This document shows, in pieces, positions 17,301 to 27,631 of a stretch of 64,000 nucleotides of DNA (positions are counted from its first letter, which is position 1; each line of letters begins with the position of its first letter). The position numbers and the translations under genes were made by a program. The DNA is from Massiliimicrobium timonense (GTDB lineage: Bacteria > Bacillota_I > Bacilli_A > Erysipelotrichales > Coprobacillaceae), in the NCBI RefSeq assembly GCF_002160865.1, contig NZ_NFLJ01000009.1, positions 16,466 to 80,465 of the forward strand, given 5' to 3'. The notes under the pieces are model-generated. The model did not search any database, was not told where the DNA came from, and was given only the letters and a program-made list of their open reading frames with translations.

Positions 17301-17390
17301 AATCGCAAAAATGGAAAAAAATCTTGCTTTAGATGTTAAAATTGTTTTTCTGAGATTTTTCCAATAAGCTTTTTTCTTTCTTTTTACCAT
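14337..17390 (-). CDS. FtsX/MacB-type ABC transporter permease with coiled coil
   Basis: Large type VII ABC permease, 1017 aa. TM1 is near residues 20-40 (FFSIFAIVFLGAAFFAGL). An extracellular part follows, with a long charged coiled coil at about 260-460 rich in Glu, Lys, Gln and Leu. Three-helix FtsX domains lie at about 490-610 and 890-1010, both with signatures such as RSQSGTLRALGYSKWDV and RKSEIATIKVLGFRRKEV. Such permeases are mechanotransmission exporters rather than classical channels. Cargo is unknown. Its start overlaps the ATPase gene by seven bases and follows GAGGAAATTGA. Confidence 0.88.
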   Translation of the reverse strand: MVKRKKKAYWKNLRKTILTSKARFFSIFAIVFLGAAFFAGLRNTPGTMTQSMDHYLDKHHYADLTYMASLGFSKDDISEIQNISGIEDIQYGYQFDALIHHNDSLAGVTVYASEQYDQDMLNQPYLVDGRYPQKDNECVIDEEMLAEDYQIGDEISIHNDQGEKTFKIVGVVNDVRYIAITDRGTNTLGDGTNAGYIEILNENNDFLAMPEDLYELRDEDILYNQISVCVKGAKEYNVFSEAYDDYIEDVNTKIKSTLSLKMSRLYEDLTSDAKTKLDEAQKEYDEGYQTYSDSKDLFDEKILEAKIQLTNAKITLATKEAEYLKAQSTASSQIQDMLETIESTSEELKGNLESLQKELENYQNENTENISPEVQKSIASLEKMGDILKNASSSLDGLTQLNEASIAIEKAKLEIQQQENQLTLEELKTNNELEKAQDKLDQAKSQLDEARDQVDQIPKGRLYTLTRHENSGLVNFDSNKDSISSIADIFPLMFFLVSALVSLTTMTRMVEEQRSQSGTLRALGYSKWDVMKQYIIYVIFATFFACILGIVSGTQFFPRIIYYLYNLMLFQVDAPISIYASTWVLLETVFISVFVILAVTLFVCMSELNLMPAVLMRPKAPKVGKRILLERIHWLWRRLSFNQKVTMRNIFRYKKRFFMSVIGIAGCTALIITGFGVKSSVSQVVDKQYQDVFTYDYLVRLEDSVSTKTAQNYQKDLLNRSEVANVEYVLNKSINILKDKEDLYGSLIVYQSMDNMKNFVQFRNYQTYKDLVLDDEGVILTAKAAELLGVEDNDTIDIELNETKYSVKVSGITENYFMNYIYMSQTLYESLTLQDLEVNNAFLILQDDRASSQKTLEAYMQDKGYGNLTNVSSIGEEFDKQVQSVNLVVVILIVCAGALNFIVLYNLTNINIQERKSEIATIKVLGFRRKEVYDYIFRENVLLSVIGSLLGMIFGYFLHKFIILTVELDMTMFVRQLNISSYIYAIIMTLGFTYFINFTMRHVLNKVDMVESLKSIE

Positions 17391-18088
17391 TCAATTTCCT
17401 CGATTGGTTGTGGGTTTTCATTGATTTCAACCCCATTGACCTTTCCATTTTTTAAATGAATCACACGATCTGCCATCGGTGCTAAAGCAGAGTTATGAGT
17501 AATCACAATGACTGTCATCTGATAAGTATCACACATTTCCCTTAATAAAGATAAAATTGCCTTCCCCGTCTGATAATCCAATGCTCCAGTTGGTTCATCA
17601 CATAACAAAAGTTTTGGATTTTTAGCAATCGCTCTTGCTATGGCAACACGTTGTTGTTCCCCACCAGATAATTGTGCAGGAAAGTTCATCATTCGATCAG
17701 CTAAACCAACACGCTCTAAAACATTTCTGGCATCCAAAGGTTTTTGAGAAATCTGTGATGCTAATTCGACATTTTCTAAAGCCGTTAAGTTTTGTACAAG
17801 GTTATAAAACTGAAATACAAACCCTATATCATTACGGCGATATTCTGTTAATTTCTTTTCATCATATAAAGCAATATTTTCGCCATCAACAAGAATAGAA
17901 CCACTGGTTGGTGAATCCATTCCTCCCAGTAAATTTAAAATAGTCGTCTTTCCAGCTCCAGAAGCCCCAACAATGACGACAAATTCCCCTCTATTCACAA
18001 TAAAATTAACCCCATCACTGGCATTGATCGTTATATCCCCCATCGTATAACTTTTAACAATATTTTTAAATTCAATTAAAGCACTCAT
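17384..18088 (-). CDS. ABC transporter ATPase, LolD/MacB type
   Basis: ATPase partner of the FtsX-type permease, 234 aa. Walker A is GASGAGKTT, the signature LSGGEQQR, Walker [13 protein letters not shown], and the H-loop VITHN. The GALD variant after Walker B is typical of MacB/LolD family ATPases. The start is ATG 18088 ([14 protein letters not shown]), behind AAGGGTGG; the frame extends 13 codons further up without a ribosome site. The two genes overlap and must act together. No neighbouring two-component system or bacteriocin gene suggests a substrate. Confidence 0.92.
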   Translation of the reverse strand: MSALIEFKNIVKSYTMGDITINASDGVNFIVNRGEFVVIVGASGAGKTTILNLLGGMDSPTSGSILVDGENIALYDEKKLTEYRRNDIGFVFQFYNLVQNLTALENVELASQISQKPLDARNVLERVGLADRMMNFPAQLSGGEQQRVAIARAIAKNPKLLLCDEPTGALDYQTGKAILSLLREMCDTYQMTVIVITHNSALAPMADRVIHLKNGKVNGVEINENPQPIEEIEW

Positions 18089-18170
18089 ATTGATACCACC
18101 CTTTTTATAAGTGTAACATATTTTCATCTAAAAAAAAACAATGTCATCACAATAACAAAAATTTACATAA

Positions 18171-18196
18171 TAAAAAGGAATTAAAGACAATTCCTT
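18171..18196 (-). terminator. Terminator after FAD-dehydrogenase gene
   Basis: AAGGAATT/AATTCCTT hairpin (18175-18196) then a T-run on the minus strand. Confidence 0.7.
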
Positions 18197-18197
18197 C

Positions 18198-19748
18198 CTA
18201 TTTTTTTAAAATCTGTTCTGCACACATGATTCCATCAATAGCTGATGACATAATTCCTCCAGCATATCCAGCTCCTTCTCCTATTGGATATAAACCTTCC
18301 CATGATTGATAAGAAGCATCTCTTAAAATACGAACAGGTGCACTACTTCTGGCTTCAATACCTGTGATGATTGTATCTTCATCTATAAATCCATGCATTT
18401 TTTGATTCATTTGAATAAGACCATCATGCAGTGCCTGATTGATAAAATCAGGGAACAGTTCATTCAAATCACATACACGATAACCCGGACGATAAGTTGG
18501 ATTAATTTGACCTAAGGGATTCACTTCATGATGTAAATAATCCTGCACTCTTTGTACTGGTGCAAAGTTATTGCTCCCACCCAATTCAAAAGCCTTATGT
18601 TCAAGTTCTCTTTGAAAGGCAATACCAGCTAATGGATGGGAACTTTCAAAATCATCCGTTGATACTGTAACCAGAATGGCACTATTGGCATTTTGACCAT
18701 CTCTGGCATAATAACTCATCCCATTGACACAAAGTGTCTGTTCTTCATGATGTGATGGTACAACAACACCACCGGGACACATACAAAATGTATAAACACC
18801 TCTTTTTCCACTTTGCACAGCCAACTTATAACTGGCCGCCTTTAAATATGGTGATGAGGCACTTTTCTTGTATTGAATCTGATTGATTTTCTGTTGCGAT
18901 TGTTCAATACGAACTCCTACAGCAAAAGGCTTTTGTTGGAGAGGGATACCTTTTTGATATAGCATTTCATATGTATCTCTGGCACTATGTCCAATGGCTA
19001 AAACAAGTAAATCACTATTCAAAATCTTCTTTTGATAATTTTGTAAAACTGTTATCTGATAACCACTTTCTGTTTTTTGAAAATCAATCATTTTTGTTTC
19101 AAATAAGAAAGTGACACCTTTCGACACTAAAAACTTACGCATATTTTGAACAACCTGTCGTAAATAATCTGTTCCAATATGTGGCTTATGCAGATATAAA
19201 ATATCCTCTGGTGCTCCAAACTTTACAAATGTTTCTAAAATATAGCGAATACGCTTATTTTTTACACCTGTTGTCAATTTCCCGTCTGAAAAAGTTCCTG
19301 CACCACCTTCTCCAAAAGCAATATTGCTTTCACTATGTAATAGACCATGTTCAAGCAAATCTTGAACCGCTTTTTCACGTTTTTCAATTTCCTGTCCTCT
19401 TTCTATCACTGTAACCTTTTGACCACTCATAGCCAAAACATAGGCACAAAACAGTCCGGCTGGACCACTACCGACAATCATGACTTTTTGATCATTTGAT
19501 GGTAAATACTGATATTGATAAGGTTGTACTTTTTGAAGCTGAGGAAATCTTTTTAAAAACTGTTCTTCATTGGAAACAGTAAAATCAAAACTACAAATCC
19601 AATGGACATTTTGTCTTCTGGCATCCAAAGATTGTTTGACAAGCGAAACATTTTGAATTTCTTTTTCACGAACATTTAAACTTTGAGAAATGATTTTTGC
19701 ATAACGTTTTTCACCAAGCTTAACTTTTAAATTATGAATTCTTAACAT
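18198..19748 (-). CDS. FAD-dependent dehydrogenase, COG2509 family
   Basis: Flavoprotein of 516 aa whose physiological substrate is unknown. An N-terminal domain of about 80 residues precedes the FAD dinucleotide fold at about 89-120 (MIVGSGPAGLFCAYVLA, then VIERG). AFGEGGAGTFSDGKLTTG at about 145-165 is the hallmark of this family. The C-terminus closes the FAD site with PIGEGAGYAGGIMSSA. I start at ATG 19748 (MLRIHN), six bases after AAAGGA. It overlaps the upstream flavoprotein gene by 17 bp and is cotranscribed with it. Confidence 0.87.
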   Translation of the reverse strand: MLRIHNLKVKLGEKRYAKIISQSLNVREKEIQNVSLVKQSLDARRQNVHWICSFDFTVSNEEQFLKRFPQLQKVQPYQYQYLPSNDQKVMIVGSGPAGLFCAYVLAMSGQKVTVIERGQEIEKREKAVQDLLEHGLLHSESNIAFGEGGAGTFSDGKLTTGVKNKRIRYILETFVKFGAPEDILYLHKPHIGTDYLRQVVQNMRKFLVSKGVTFLFETKMIDFQKTESGYQITVLQNYQKKILNSDLLVLAIGHSARDTYEMLYQKGIPLQQKPFAVGVRIEQSQQKINQIQYKKSASSPYLKAASYKLAVQSGKRGVYTFCMCPGGVVVPSHHEEQTLCVNGMSYYARDGQNANSAILVTVSTDDFESSHPLAGIAFQRELEHKAFELGGSNNFAPVQRVQDYLHHEVNPLGQINPTYRPGYRVCDLNELFPDFINQALHDGLIQMNQKMHGFIDEDTIITGIEARSSAPVRILRDASYQSWEGLYPIGEGAGYAGGIMSSAIDGIMCAEQILKK

Positions 19749-20889
19749 AGACATTCCTTTCTATTGCTTTTGCAACACGATAAGCACTAGCAAAAGCAAA
19801 ATGTAAATTATAACCCCCACACATCCCTGCAACATTCAAAATTTCTCCCATTGCATAAATACATGGATATTGTTTCAATTCCAAATCTTCTGTTACTTCC
19901 TTTAAAGATAGACCTCCTTTCATAACTTGGGCATAAGAAGCTTCTCTGATTCCTTTGATTTCTAATGGATAATGCTTCAATAATGATACAAGCTGGTCTA
20001 TTGAAAGATACTGATATTTTTGAAATGCTTTGGCAATCTTATGATTCATCAATCCTTCTAAAAATAAAGAAGATTGTTTAGACAATAATTGACATAACTG
20101 ATTGTGACTTAATTCATCAAAAAAATCAATATATAATTGATAATGATGATGCTTTTGATAAAAAGATGATAATTGCATCACTGCAATTCCACTAACACCA
20201 TAATCAGTAAATAATAATTCTCCTTTTTCCTGATGGATACATTTTTCATTTTCAACTAACGAAAATGTTCCTTTAACTCTTACACCTTTTAAAGATTTCA
20301 AGACAGGAGATGTATAAAATTGCACAAGCGAAGGCACTGGTTCAACTACTTTTAAATGCATTTGTTTTAAAATCTCATAACGTGATGTATTCATTCCAGA
20401 AAGTTTCCCTGCTTCACTTCCCATCGCCAATACAATAACATCAGCGATAATATTTTGAGAATTTGTTTTGATGAGATATTGATGCTTTTGTCGTTGAATT
20501 TGTAAAACTTCCTGTTCATATTGAAAGACAACCCCAGCTTCTTCACTACGCTGCATGAAAACGTTTCTCACAGACAATGCCTGTTCACTTTTAGGATAAA
20601 GCAAATCACCTTGATAAACACAATAGAGTCCTATTTTTTGCATTTGTTCAACCATATCAAAATCTTGAATAATTGATTGAACCATTTTGAGTTGATCGCT
20701 TTGATAATATTGTGAATGCATCTTTCTATTGGATAGATTACATCTTCCATTTCCTGTAGCTAATAATTTTTTTAATGGGGATTTATTTTGTTCTAAAACT
20801 ATGATTTGATTTTGGGGCATTTGTTGTTTTAATAAAAGTGATAAATAAACACCAGATGCTCCTGCTCCAACAATAACAATTTTTTTCAC
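19732..20889 (-). CDS. HI0933-like (BaiN-type) NAD(P)/FAD oxidoreductase
   Basis: Flavoprotein of 385 aa in the COG2081 family. N-terminal GAGASGVYLSLLL binds FAD; LLATGNGRCNLSN (about 44-57) is the family signature; C-terminal AMGEILNVAGMCGGYNLHFAFASA completes the FAD site. Related proteins include BaiN of bile-acid 7-dehydroxylating gut clostridia, but most members are uncharacterised and no other bile-acid genes are here, so that role should not be assumed. The start codon is GTG, six bases after AAAGGAG. First gene of a two-gene operon of flavoproteins. Confidence 0.87.
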   Translation of the reverse strand: MKKIVIVGAGASGVYLSLLLKQQMPQNQIIVLEQNKSPLKKLLATGNGRCNLSNRKMHSQYYQSDQLKMVQSIIQDFDMVEQMQKIGLYCVYQGDLLYPKSEQALSVRNVFMQRSEEAGVVFQYEQEVLQIQRQKHQYLIKTNSQNIIADVIVLAMGSEAGKLSGMNTSRYEILKQMHLKVVEPVPSLVQFYTSPVLKSLKGVRVKGTFSLVENEKCIHQEKGELLFTDYGVSGIAVMQLSSFYQKHHHYQLYIDFFDELSHNQLCQLLSKQSSLFLEGLMNHKIAKAFQKYQYLSIDQLVSLLKHYPLEIKGIREASYAQVMKGGLSLKEVTEDLELKQYPCIYAMGEILNVAGMCGGYNLHFAFASAYRVAKAIERNVYVKNS

Positions 20890-20930
20890 GGCAGACTCCT
20901 TTCTTTAATCTCTCATGATGAAATATAGTG

Positions 20931-20939
20931 ATTATACCA
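20931..20939 (-). promoter_or_regulatory. Extended -10 of the flavoprotein operon
   Basis: TGGTATAAT on the minus strand, about 42 bp before the GTG start. Confidence 0.5.
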
Positions 20940-20946
20940 TTTTTTA

Positions 20947-20975
20947 TTGAAAAATCACTAAAAAATGTTTATAAT
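20947..20975 (+). promoter_or_regulatory. Sigma-A promoter of yebC
   Basis: TTGAAA (20947-20952), 17 bp, TATAAT (20970-20975). It ends about 32 bp before the yebC ATG. Confidence 0.75.
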
Positions 20976-21007
20976 ACTAAAGGAATTTTTAAAGGAGGCG
21001 TTTAATC

Positions 21008-21748
21008 ATGGGTAGAGCACATGAAGTGCGTAAAGTTGCAATGGCAAAAACAGCTGCCAAAAAAGCAAAATTATATTCACGATATGGAAAAGAAATTTAT
21101 TTAACAGCGAAAGCTGGTGGACCAGAATTAGATGGAAATTTAGCATTAAGACGTTTAGTAGACAAAGCAAAAAAAGAACAAGTTCCTGCTGATGTTATTA
21201 AACGTGCTATTGATAAAGTCAAAAGTGGTGTGACTGAAAATTATGAACCTATTCAATTTGAAGGTTTTGGTCCAGGTAATTCTACATTAATCGTGAAATG
21301 TTTAACAGATAATATCAATCGTACAATATCACAAGTTCGTCCAGCATTTACAAAAGCAAAATCTAAATTAGGAGCTGAAGGTTCTGTTGCTTATTTATAT
21401 AATGTTGAAAGTACAGTTATTTTAAGTGGTATGAGTGAAGATGAAGTATTAGAAGCATTAGTGATGGGAGATGTTGATGCTAAAGACATTACAACATTAG
21501 AAGATGGACGTATTAAAATCACTGGTGAACCAACAGATTTAAATAAAATTAAAACTGCTATTGAAGCTGTTAAAGAAGATATTGAATTTGATGTAGATGA
21601 TATTACAACAACACCTCAAGAATATGTTGAACTTGAAGGTGATGATATGATGTTATTTGATAGATTAATGGGATTATTAAATGATTGTGATGATGTTGAT
21701 GAAGTTTATCACAATGTTTCAAATTATGATGACGGAGAAGAAGAATAA
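21008..21748 (+). CDS. yebC: YebC/PmpR (TACO1) family protein
   Basis: Member of the YebC family, 246 aa. Recent work on family members shows a role in helping ribosomes through polyproline and similar stalling motifs; older papers describe them as transcriptional regulators. Seen here: MGRAHEVRKVAMAKT, GKEIYLTAKAGG, NLALRRLVDKAKK and the Asp/Glu-rich tail. The N-terminus is closer to the YeeN-type subgroup. The ATG follows AAAGGAGGCGTTTAATC. A terminator begins at its stop codon. Confidence 0.93.
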   Translation: MGRAHEVRKVAMAKTAAKKAKLYSRYGKEIYLTAKAGGPELDGNLALRRLVDKAKKEQVPADVIKRAIDKVKSGVTENYEPIQFEGFGPGNSTLIVKCLTDNINRTISQVRPAFTKAKSKLGAEGSVAYLYNVESTVILSGMSEDEVLEALVMGDVDAKDITTLEDGRIKITGEPTDLNKIKTAIEAVKEDIEFDVDDITTTPQEYVELEGDDMMLFDRLMGLLNDCDDVDEVYHNVSNYDDGEEE

Positions 21749-21772
21749 CATGTTTGCATGTTATCTTTTTTT
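21745..21772 (+). terminator. Terminator of yebC, abutting the MBL gene
   Basis: ATAACATG/CATGTTAT hairpin with a TTTG loop and a seven-T tract. The next gene's ATG is only three bases after it. Confidence 0.75.
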
Positions 21773-21774
21773 AT

Positions 21775-22443
21775 ATGAAAGTTACACATTTATATCATAG
21801 TGGTTGTTTAGTCGAGTTAGACAATCATTTGCTTTTATTTGATTATTATCAAGGTGAACTTCACCTTAATCAAGAGAAACCTCTTTATGTTTTTGTTTCT
21901 CATCGTCATTATGATCATTATAATCCCAATATTTTTAAAATTCATCATCCTCAAATCACTTATATTTTATCCAATACACTGCGTCATAAATATGATGCAT
22001 ATTATGTAGATATACATCAAACTTATCAAATAGATGATTTATCTATTTCCACACTGCTTTCTACTGATGAAGGATGTGCTTTTCTTGTCCATGTGGAAAA
22101 TCAGACAATATATCATGCTGGTGATCTTCATTGGTGGCATTGGGAAGGTGAACCAGAACAAGACAATATATATCAAAAACAGACTTACCTCCAAGAAATC
22201 TGTTCTATCAAAGAACCAGTTGACCTTGCTTGTGTTGTTGTGGATATCCGTCAAGAAAAAGACTATTTATTAGGCTTAAATGCTTTTTTAAAACAAGTTC
22301 CTACAAAATACATTTTACCAATTCACTATTTTGGACATTACGAAACAACAAAACTTCTCTTACAAGAACATTTAAATAATCCCTATCATGCTCAAATCCT
22401 GCCTGTTACCCATCAAAATCAGACATTTGAAATTCTCGTATAA
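21775..22443 (+). CDS. Metallo-beta-lactamase fold hydrolase
   Basis: Predicted metal-dependent hydrolase of 222 aa. It has SHRHYDHY (the HxHxDH metal motif, about residues 43-50), the later AGDLHWWHW with a metal-site Asp, and IHYFGHYE as the last His motif. It is the UlaG-like branch; the substrate is unknown. The start MKVTHLYHSGCLVE fits homologues, but the codon follows the yebC terminator by three bases and there is no Shine-Dalgarno sequence. The in-frame TTG at 21754 lies in the hairpin itself. Confidence 0.85.
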   Translation: MKVTHLYHSGCLVELDNHLLLFDYYQGELHLNQEKPLYVFVSHRHYDHYNPNIFKIHHPQITYILSNTLRHKYDAYYVDIHQTYQIDDLSISTLLSTDEGCAFLVHVENQTIYHAGDLHWWHWEGEPEQDNIYQKQTYLQEICSIKEPVDLACVVVDIRQEKDYLLGLNAFLKQVPTKYILPIHYFGHYETTKLLLQEHLNNPYHAQILPVTHQNQTFEILV

Positions 22444-22470
22444 AAAGAACCTTTTGCACAAAGGTTCTTT
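22444..22470. terminator. Bidirectional terminator
   Basis: AAAGAACCTTT/AAAGGTTCTTT hairpin between convergent genes. Confidence 0.75.
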
Positions 22471-22472
22471 GC

Positions 22473-22841
22473 TCATTTTTGTGGTACAATTTCCAGCCAG
22501 TAATCATCAGGATCATGAATAAAATAAAGTCCCATTGCTTCATTTTCAAAACATATGCATCCCATGTCTTGATGCAATTGATGATATGCTTCATAATCAT
22601 CAACAACAAAACAAATATGACTTTCATTTTCACCTAATTCATAAGCCTGTGGATGATCTTTTAGCCATGTCAATTCTAATTGAAAAGAGGCTTCACAATC
22701 AGTCAGATAAACAAGTTTAAAACTTCCATCCGATGCTTCCTTTTCTCTGACAACAGTAAGTCCTAATGCTTTTTGATAAAATGTGATACTTTTTTCTAAG
22801 TTTGTAACATTAATATTACAATGATTAAATACAGCTTTCAT
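22473..22841 (-). CDS. Glyoxalase I-like VOC family protein
   Basis: Vicinal oxygen chelate fold protein of 122 aa. The four glyoxalase I metal-ligand positions are filled: His in FNHCNINV (about residue 7), Glu in FQLEL, His in ESHICF and Glu in YWLEIV near the C-terminus. Lactoylglutathione lyase activity is plausible, but Firmicutes of this kind often lack glutathione and may use another thiol. The start follows AGGAGGACGAC, which lies in the nine-base gap after the DUF6440-like gene. Confidence 0.8.
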   Translation of the reverse strand: MKAVFNHCNINVTNLEKSITFYQKALGLTVVREKEASDGSFKLVYLTDCEASFQLELTWLKDHPQAYELGENESHICFVVDDYEAYHQLHQDMGCICFENEAMGLYFIHDPDDYWLEIVPQK

Positions 22842-22850
22842 GTCGTCCTC

Positions 22851-23045
22851 CTATTCTTCATCTGGAAATACCGTTGTAATAATAGGTCTTCCTTCTCTAT
22901 CAACTAATACTGTCAGTCCTGCACCAACGGAATTACTATGAAAAAGATAATTCACACCTGTTTCTTTATCAACCCATATTTCAGAAGTTTGAAGTATTTT
23001 TTCTGAACTATAAGTTTTTATAAATCTCTCATATTTTTTTGCCAT
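22851..23045 (-). CDS. Small DUF6440-like protein
   Basis: A 64-residue soluble protein. The pattern RFIKTYSSEKI, then IWVDKETGVNYLF and GAGLTVLVDREGRPI resembles the DUF6440 family, which has no known function. No signal peptide or membrane segment. It is probably cotranscribed with the glyoxalase-like gene, nine bases downstream, and is divergent from groES. The start follows AAAAGGAGAAGATT. Confidence 0.65.
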   Translation of the reverse strand: MAKKYERFIKTYSSEKILQTSEIWVDKETGVNYLFHSNSVGAGLTVLVDREGRPIITTVFPDEE

Positions 23046-23119
23046 AATCTTCTCCTTTTTTTAAATTATAACAAAAGAGAAGTCTAAATAAAAATATTAT
23101 TTCATATATTTTAAGGATT

Positions 23120-23146
23120 TTAGCACTTTTAAAATCATAGTGCTAA
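23120..23146 (+). promoter_or_regulatory. CIRCE operator 1 (HrcA site)
   Basis: TTAGCACTT-N9-TAGTGCTAA, one change per half from TTAGCACTC-N9-GAGTGCTAA. It lies upstream of the groES -10. Confidence 0.8.
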
Positions 23147-23171
23147 AAGTTCATATTCAGTTCATATATCA

Positions 23172-23180
23172 TGCTATAAT
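23172..23180 (+). promoter_or_regulatory. Extended -10 of groESL
   Basis: TGCTATAAT between the two CIRCE elements. The -35 is weak. Confidence 0.6.
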
Positions 23181-23188
23181 AATAGTTG

Positions 23189-23215
23189 TTAGCAAACAAG
23201 ATATATGAGTGCTAA
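23189..23215 (+). promoter_or_regulatory. CIRCE operator 2 (HrcA site)
   Basis: TTAGCAAAC-N9-GAGTGCTAA. The right half is perfect and the left half has two changes. It covers the predicted transcription start and ends 16 bp before groES. Confidence 0.85.
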
Positions 23216-23231
23216 ATAAGGAGGAATACAA

Positions 23232-25121
<1,890 letters not shown>

Positions 25122-25123
<2 letters not shown>

Positions 25124-25150
25124 AAAACTGGCAAATGCCAGTTTTTTTTA
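25122..25150. terminator. Terminator after groEL
   Basis: AAAACTGGCA/TGCCAGTTTT hairpin with a T8 tract; also usable for the convergent gene. Confidence 0.85.
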
Positions 25151-25681
25151 CGTCTTTTCTTTTTTTGCATATGCAATCAAAGTCAAGATTAATAATACGA
25201 CAATCACAATATAAAATAATGTGATGATAATTTGAACATACTGTATAAAAACCCAACGAGCAGGAAACGATACGAATGTTACAGAAATCACATTCATTGT
25301 TCTTAATATGTTTAAACGCTTGGATTCCTTTTCAAAATGGTGCGATAAAGCAATATTTGAAATATTCGTTAATAACTGAAACTGTATATAAATGGAAATA
25401 ATATTCATAAATAGTTGTAACATATCAAAGCTCTCTATAGAAACATTTATGATCATTAAAATCCATACGATTCCATTATACACTCCTAAAATCACAATCA
25501 ATGGTCTTAATAATTTTGTACTTTCCTCATATTCTCCAATCACATCAATAGCCTTATAAAAAAGATAATAACCAATCCAATCTGGAAGAAACTGAATGGT
25601 TTGAATACGAATATCAAAAACAATGAAAATAAAACCAAATATAATTTGATATAATGCACCAACATATGATTTAGCTTTCAT
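25148..25681 (-). CDS. Unrecognised membrane protein in the BlaI/M56 operon
   Basis: I do not recognise the family. It is a 177-residue protein with four to five hydrophobic segments (about 12-30, 58-82, 90-112, 140-170), short loops and a basic tail AYAKKEKT. The start at ATG 25681 follows GGTGA and lies inside the end of the M56 gene (11-bp overlap), so it is coupled to that sensor protease. It could modulate the sensor, be its client, or be an effector of the response. This assignment is inference from position only. Confidence 0.65.
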   Translation of the reverse strand: MKAKSYVGALYQIIFGFIFIVFDIRIQTIQFLPDWIGYYLFYKAIDVIGEYEESTKLLRPLIVILGVYNGIVWILMIINVSIESFDMLQLFMNIISIYIQFQLLTNISNIALSHHFEKESKRLNILRTMNVISVTFVSFPARWVFIQYVQIIITLFYIVIVVLLILTLIAYAKKEKT

Positions 25682-27629
25682 ACCATTCACCATCTTCCAT
25701 GTTTATTTTGATCAGTTCTGTTGTTCCATTGATATCTATTTGTAAAGCATAAGTTTCTGGTAAACGAATGCTATTGGCCTCTTGATAATAAGATATATGT
25801 TGAAAACGATATTCTTTATCTAATGTATGATTCTCTACTTTTGCAAAAAAGAATGTTTCTTCATTTGATGAAGACTGATAATATAGCCCATAATCAGAAA
25901 AATTATCATGTTTTTCAAAATGAACATCTTCGTCTTGATTATTTAGATTTTTTAAATTCATAGAAATATATTCTATTTCATCTTGATGATGTAAAGATTG
26001 ATGATTTTGATATATGACTTCTAAATACTGGTAACCACTATTGAATCTGGCTTGTGGTCTTAATTCAAAAGCATGGAGAGATGGTGTATTCATAATATCA
26101 TTGCCAAAAACCTGATAACCGTTTCTGACAATCACAGTCACTTTACCACTTTGACAAGGCAATGATATAATTTTATAGATCGGAATATCATAAATTTCAC
26201 TATTCATAAATGTTCTAAGATGTGTAGCATCCCCTGTTAATACTTGACCATTTTGTCTGACTTTCCAGCCACGCTCTTTTTTGATTTGTATTGGAATGAT
26301 GTTATAATGTGCTATCACTCGATTATTTTCAACATCAATATTTTCATTTTGATTATAGAAACATAATTTTGCATGATATTCATGATCGTTGATTTTTTCT
26401 AAATGTATCACATCATATAAATAATAAGTAAGAGTAGATACAACTGAATCAGGTCTTTGACTGAGTACAGATCGAAAATCATGATAATCCTGTTGTGGTA
26501 AAACTGATAATAAAAACTGTTCATCATTGGAAACAATACCTTTTGCATATGTATCAATAGCACCAGCTATTGTTGGATATTCCATCATTCTTGCAGAAGC
26601 TAAAGAAAGCTGATAAGAAAAACTTTCATGCTCATAAGGATTACCTATTAAAGTATAAGAATGGAAATATCCAATTGATAAAGGAGCCAATAAAAGACAT
26701 ATACACAAAGAAACAATCATCATACCTTGTGGATATTTTTTAAATCTAACAATAGCTTCAATACGTTTTTTTATATTCTTTGCCCCATTGGAAAGAGAAG
26801 TTGTTCCAAAAGCATAAGGATATTTTTCATTGGTCATATTCAACAAGATTCTTCCATAATCTCTCCTTTGCTCCCCATCCAGCTTTTCCAATACTCTTTG
26901 ATCACATAGACTTTCCATATCATTATGAATTTGGTCAAAGACATATTGTAGAAAAGGATTACACCAGTGAATACATCTCAAACAAGACCATATGACACAT
27001 TGTAAAGAATCTTTATATTGAAGATGTAGTAACTCATGCAAAATAATTTTTTCATCTAATGTATCTTGTTTTGGTAAGACAAAAACTGGTTTGAATAGAC
27101 CAAACACAAAAGCTGAAGGTATACCTTCTAAAACAAGGGCTTGACAAGATGGAAAATGATATTTTGTTTCGATTTGTTGAATTTTTTGAAAAAGTTCATC
27201 ACTTGGTTTTTGACCATAAATAAAGATAATTTTTTTCAATTGGATATATTGATGCATATATCGTATCAGATGATATAAAACACCTAAAACATAGAAAACA
27301 AATAGAAAATCTGTTACGCTATGAGGAATACCAGTCACCAATGGAAAAGATGTGATATTTTTAATAGGAAGATAAATATCTATGTAAGATGAATGAAGTG
27401 ATTGTTCAATGATTGTTTTCACCGCTTCGAGCAAGACATGTAACGAAGGAAAAAGAGCAAAAGGAAAGAATCCTACTGGTATTATCAAAGAGAGAAAAAG
27501 AACACTCCAGACTCCATATTGCCATCTTGGTGATAATTTATCTTGAAATATTTTCTTCAATAACAGTAATATCAAAGCAACAATAGAGATTTCTATTGTC
27601 TGCATTAAAAATCCCCAAATATTAGTCAT
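25671..27629 (-). CDS. M56 (BlaR1/MecR1-type) sensor metalloprotease
   Basis: Membrane sensor protease of 652 aa. Hydrophobic segments lie near residues 5-25, 38-62, 105-122 and 300-325. The cytoplasmic zinc site HELLH is at 198-202, with the downstream CNPF and MESLCDQRVL features of the M56 family. The last 325 residues form an extracellular domain. In BlaR1 that domain is a penicillin-binding sensor with SxxK; I do not find such a motif here, so the signal is unlikely to be a beta-lactam bound in the classical way. It is cotranscribed with a BlaI-type repressor, two bases downstream of its stop. Confidence 0.85.
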   Translation of the reverse strand: MTNIWGFLMQTIEISIVALILLLLKKIFQDKLSPRWQYGVWSVLFLSLIIPVGFFPFALFPSLHVLLEAVKTIIEQSLHSSYIDIYLPIKNITSFPLVTGIPHSVTDFLFVFYVLGVLYHLIRYMHQYIQLKKIIFIYGQKPSDELFQKIQQIETKYHFPSCQALVLEGIPSAFVFGLFKPVFVLPKQDTLDEKIILHELLHLQYKDSLQCVIWSCLRCIHWCNPFLQYVFDQIHNDMESLCDQRVLEKLDGEQRRDYGRILLNMTNEKYPYAFGTTSLSNGAKNIKKRIEAIVRFKKYPQGMMIVSLCICLLLAPLSIGYFHSYTLIGNPYEHESFSYQLSLASARMMEYPTIAGAIDTYAKGIVSNDEQFLLSVLPQQDYHDFRSVLSQRPDSVVSTLTYYLYDVIHLEKINDHEYHAKLCFYNQNENIDVENNRVIAHYNIIPIQIKKERGWKVRQNGQVLTGDATHLRTFMNSEIYDIPIYKIISLPCQSGKVTVIVRNGYQVFGNDIMNTPSLHAFELRPQARFNSGYQYLEVIYQNHQSLHHQDEIEYISMNLKNLNNQDEDVHFEKHDNFSDYGLYYQSSSNEETFFFAKVENHTLDKEYRFQHISYYQEANSIRLPETYALQIDINGTTELIKINMEDGEWYES

Positions 27630-27631
27630 AC

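Noticed and set aside
19732..20889. BaiN bile-acid role for the HI0933-like flavoprotein
   Set aside because: The family is broad and no other bai genes are near; only the family name is kept.
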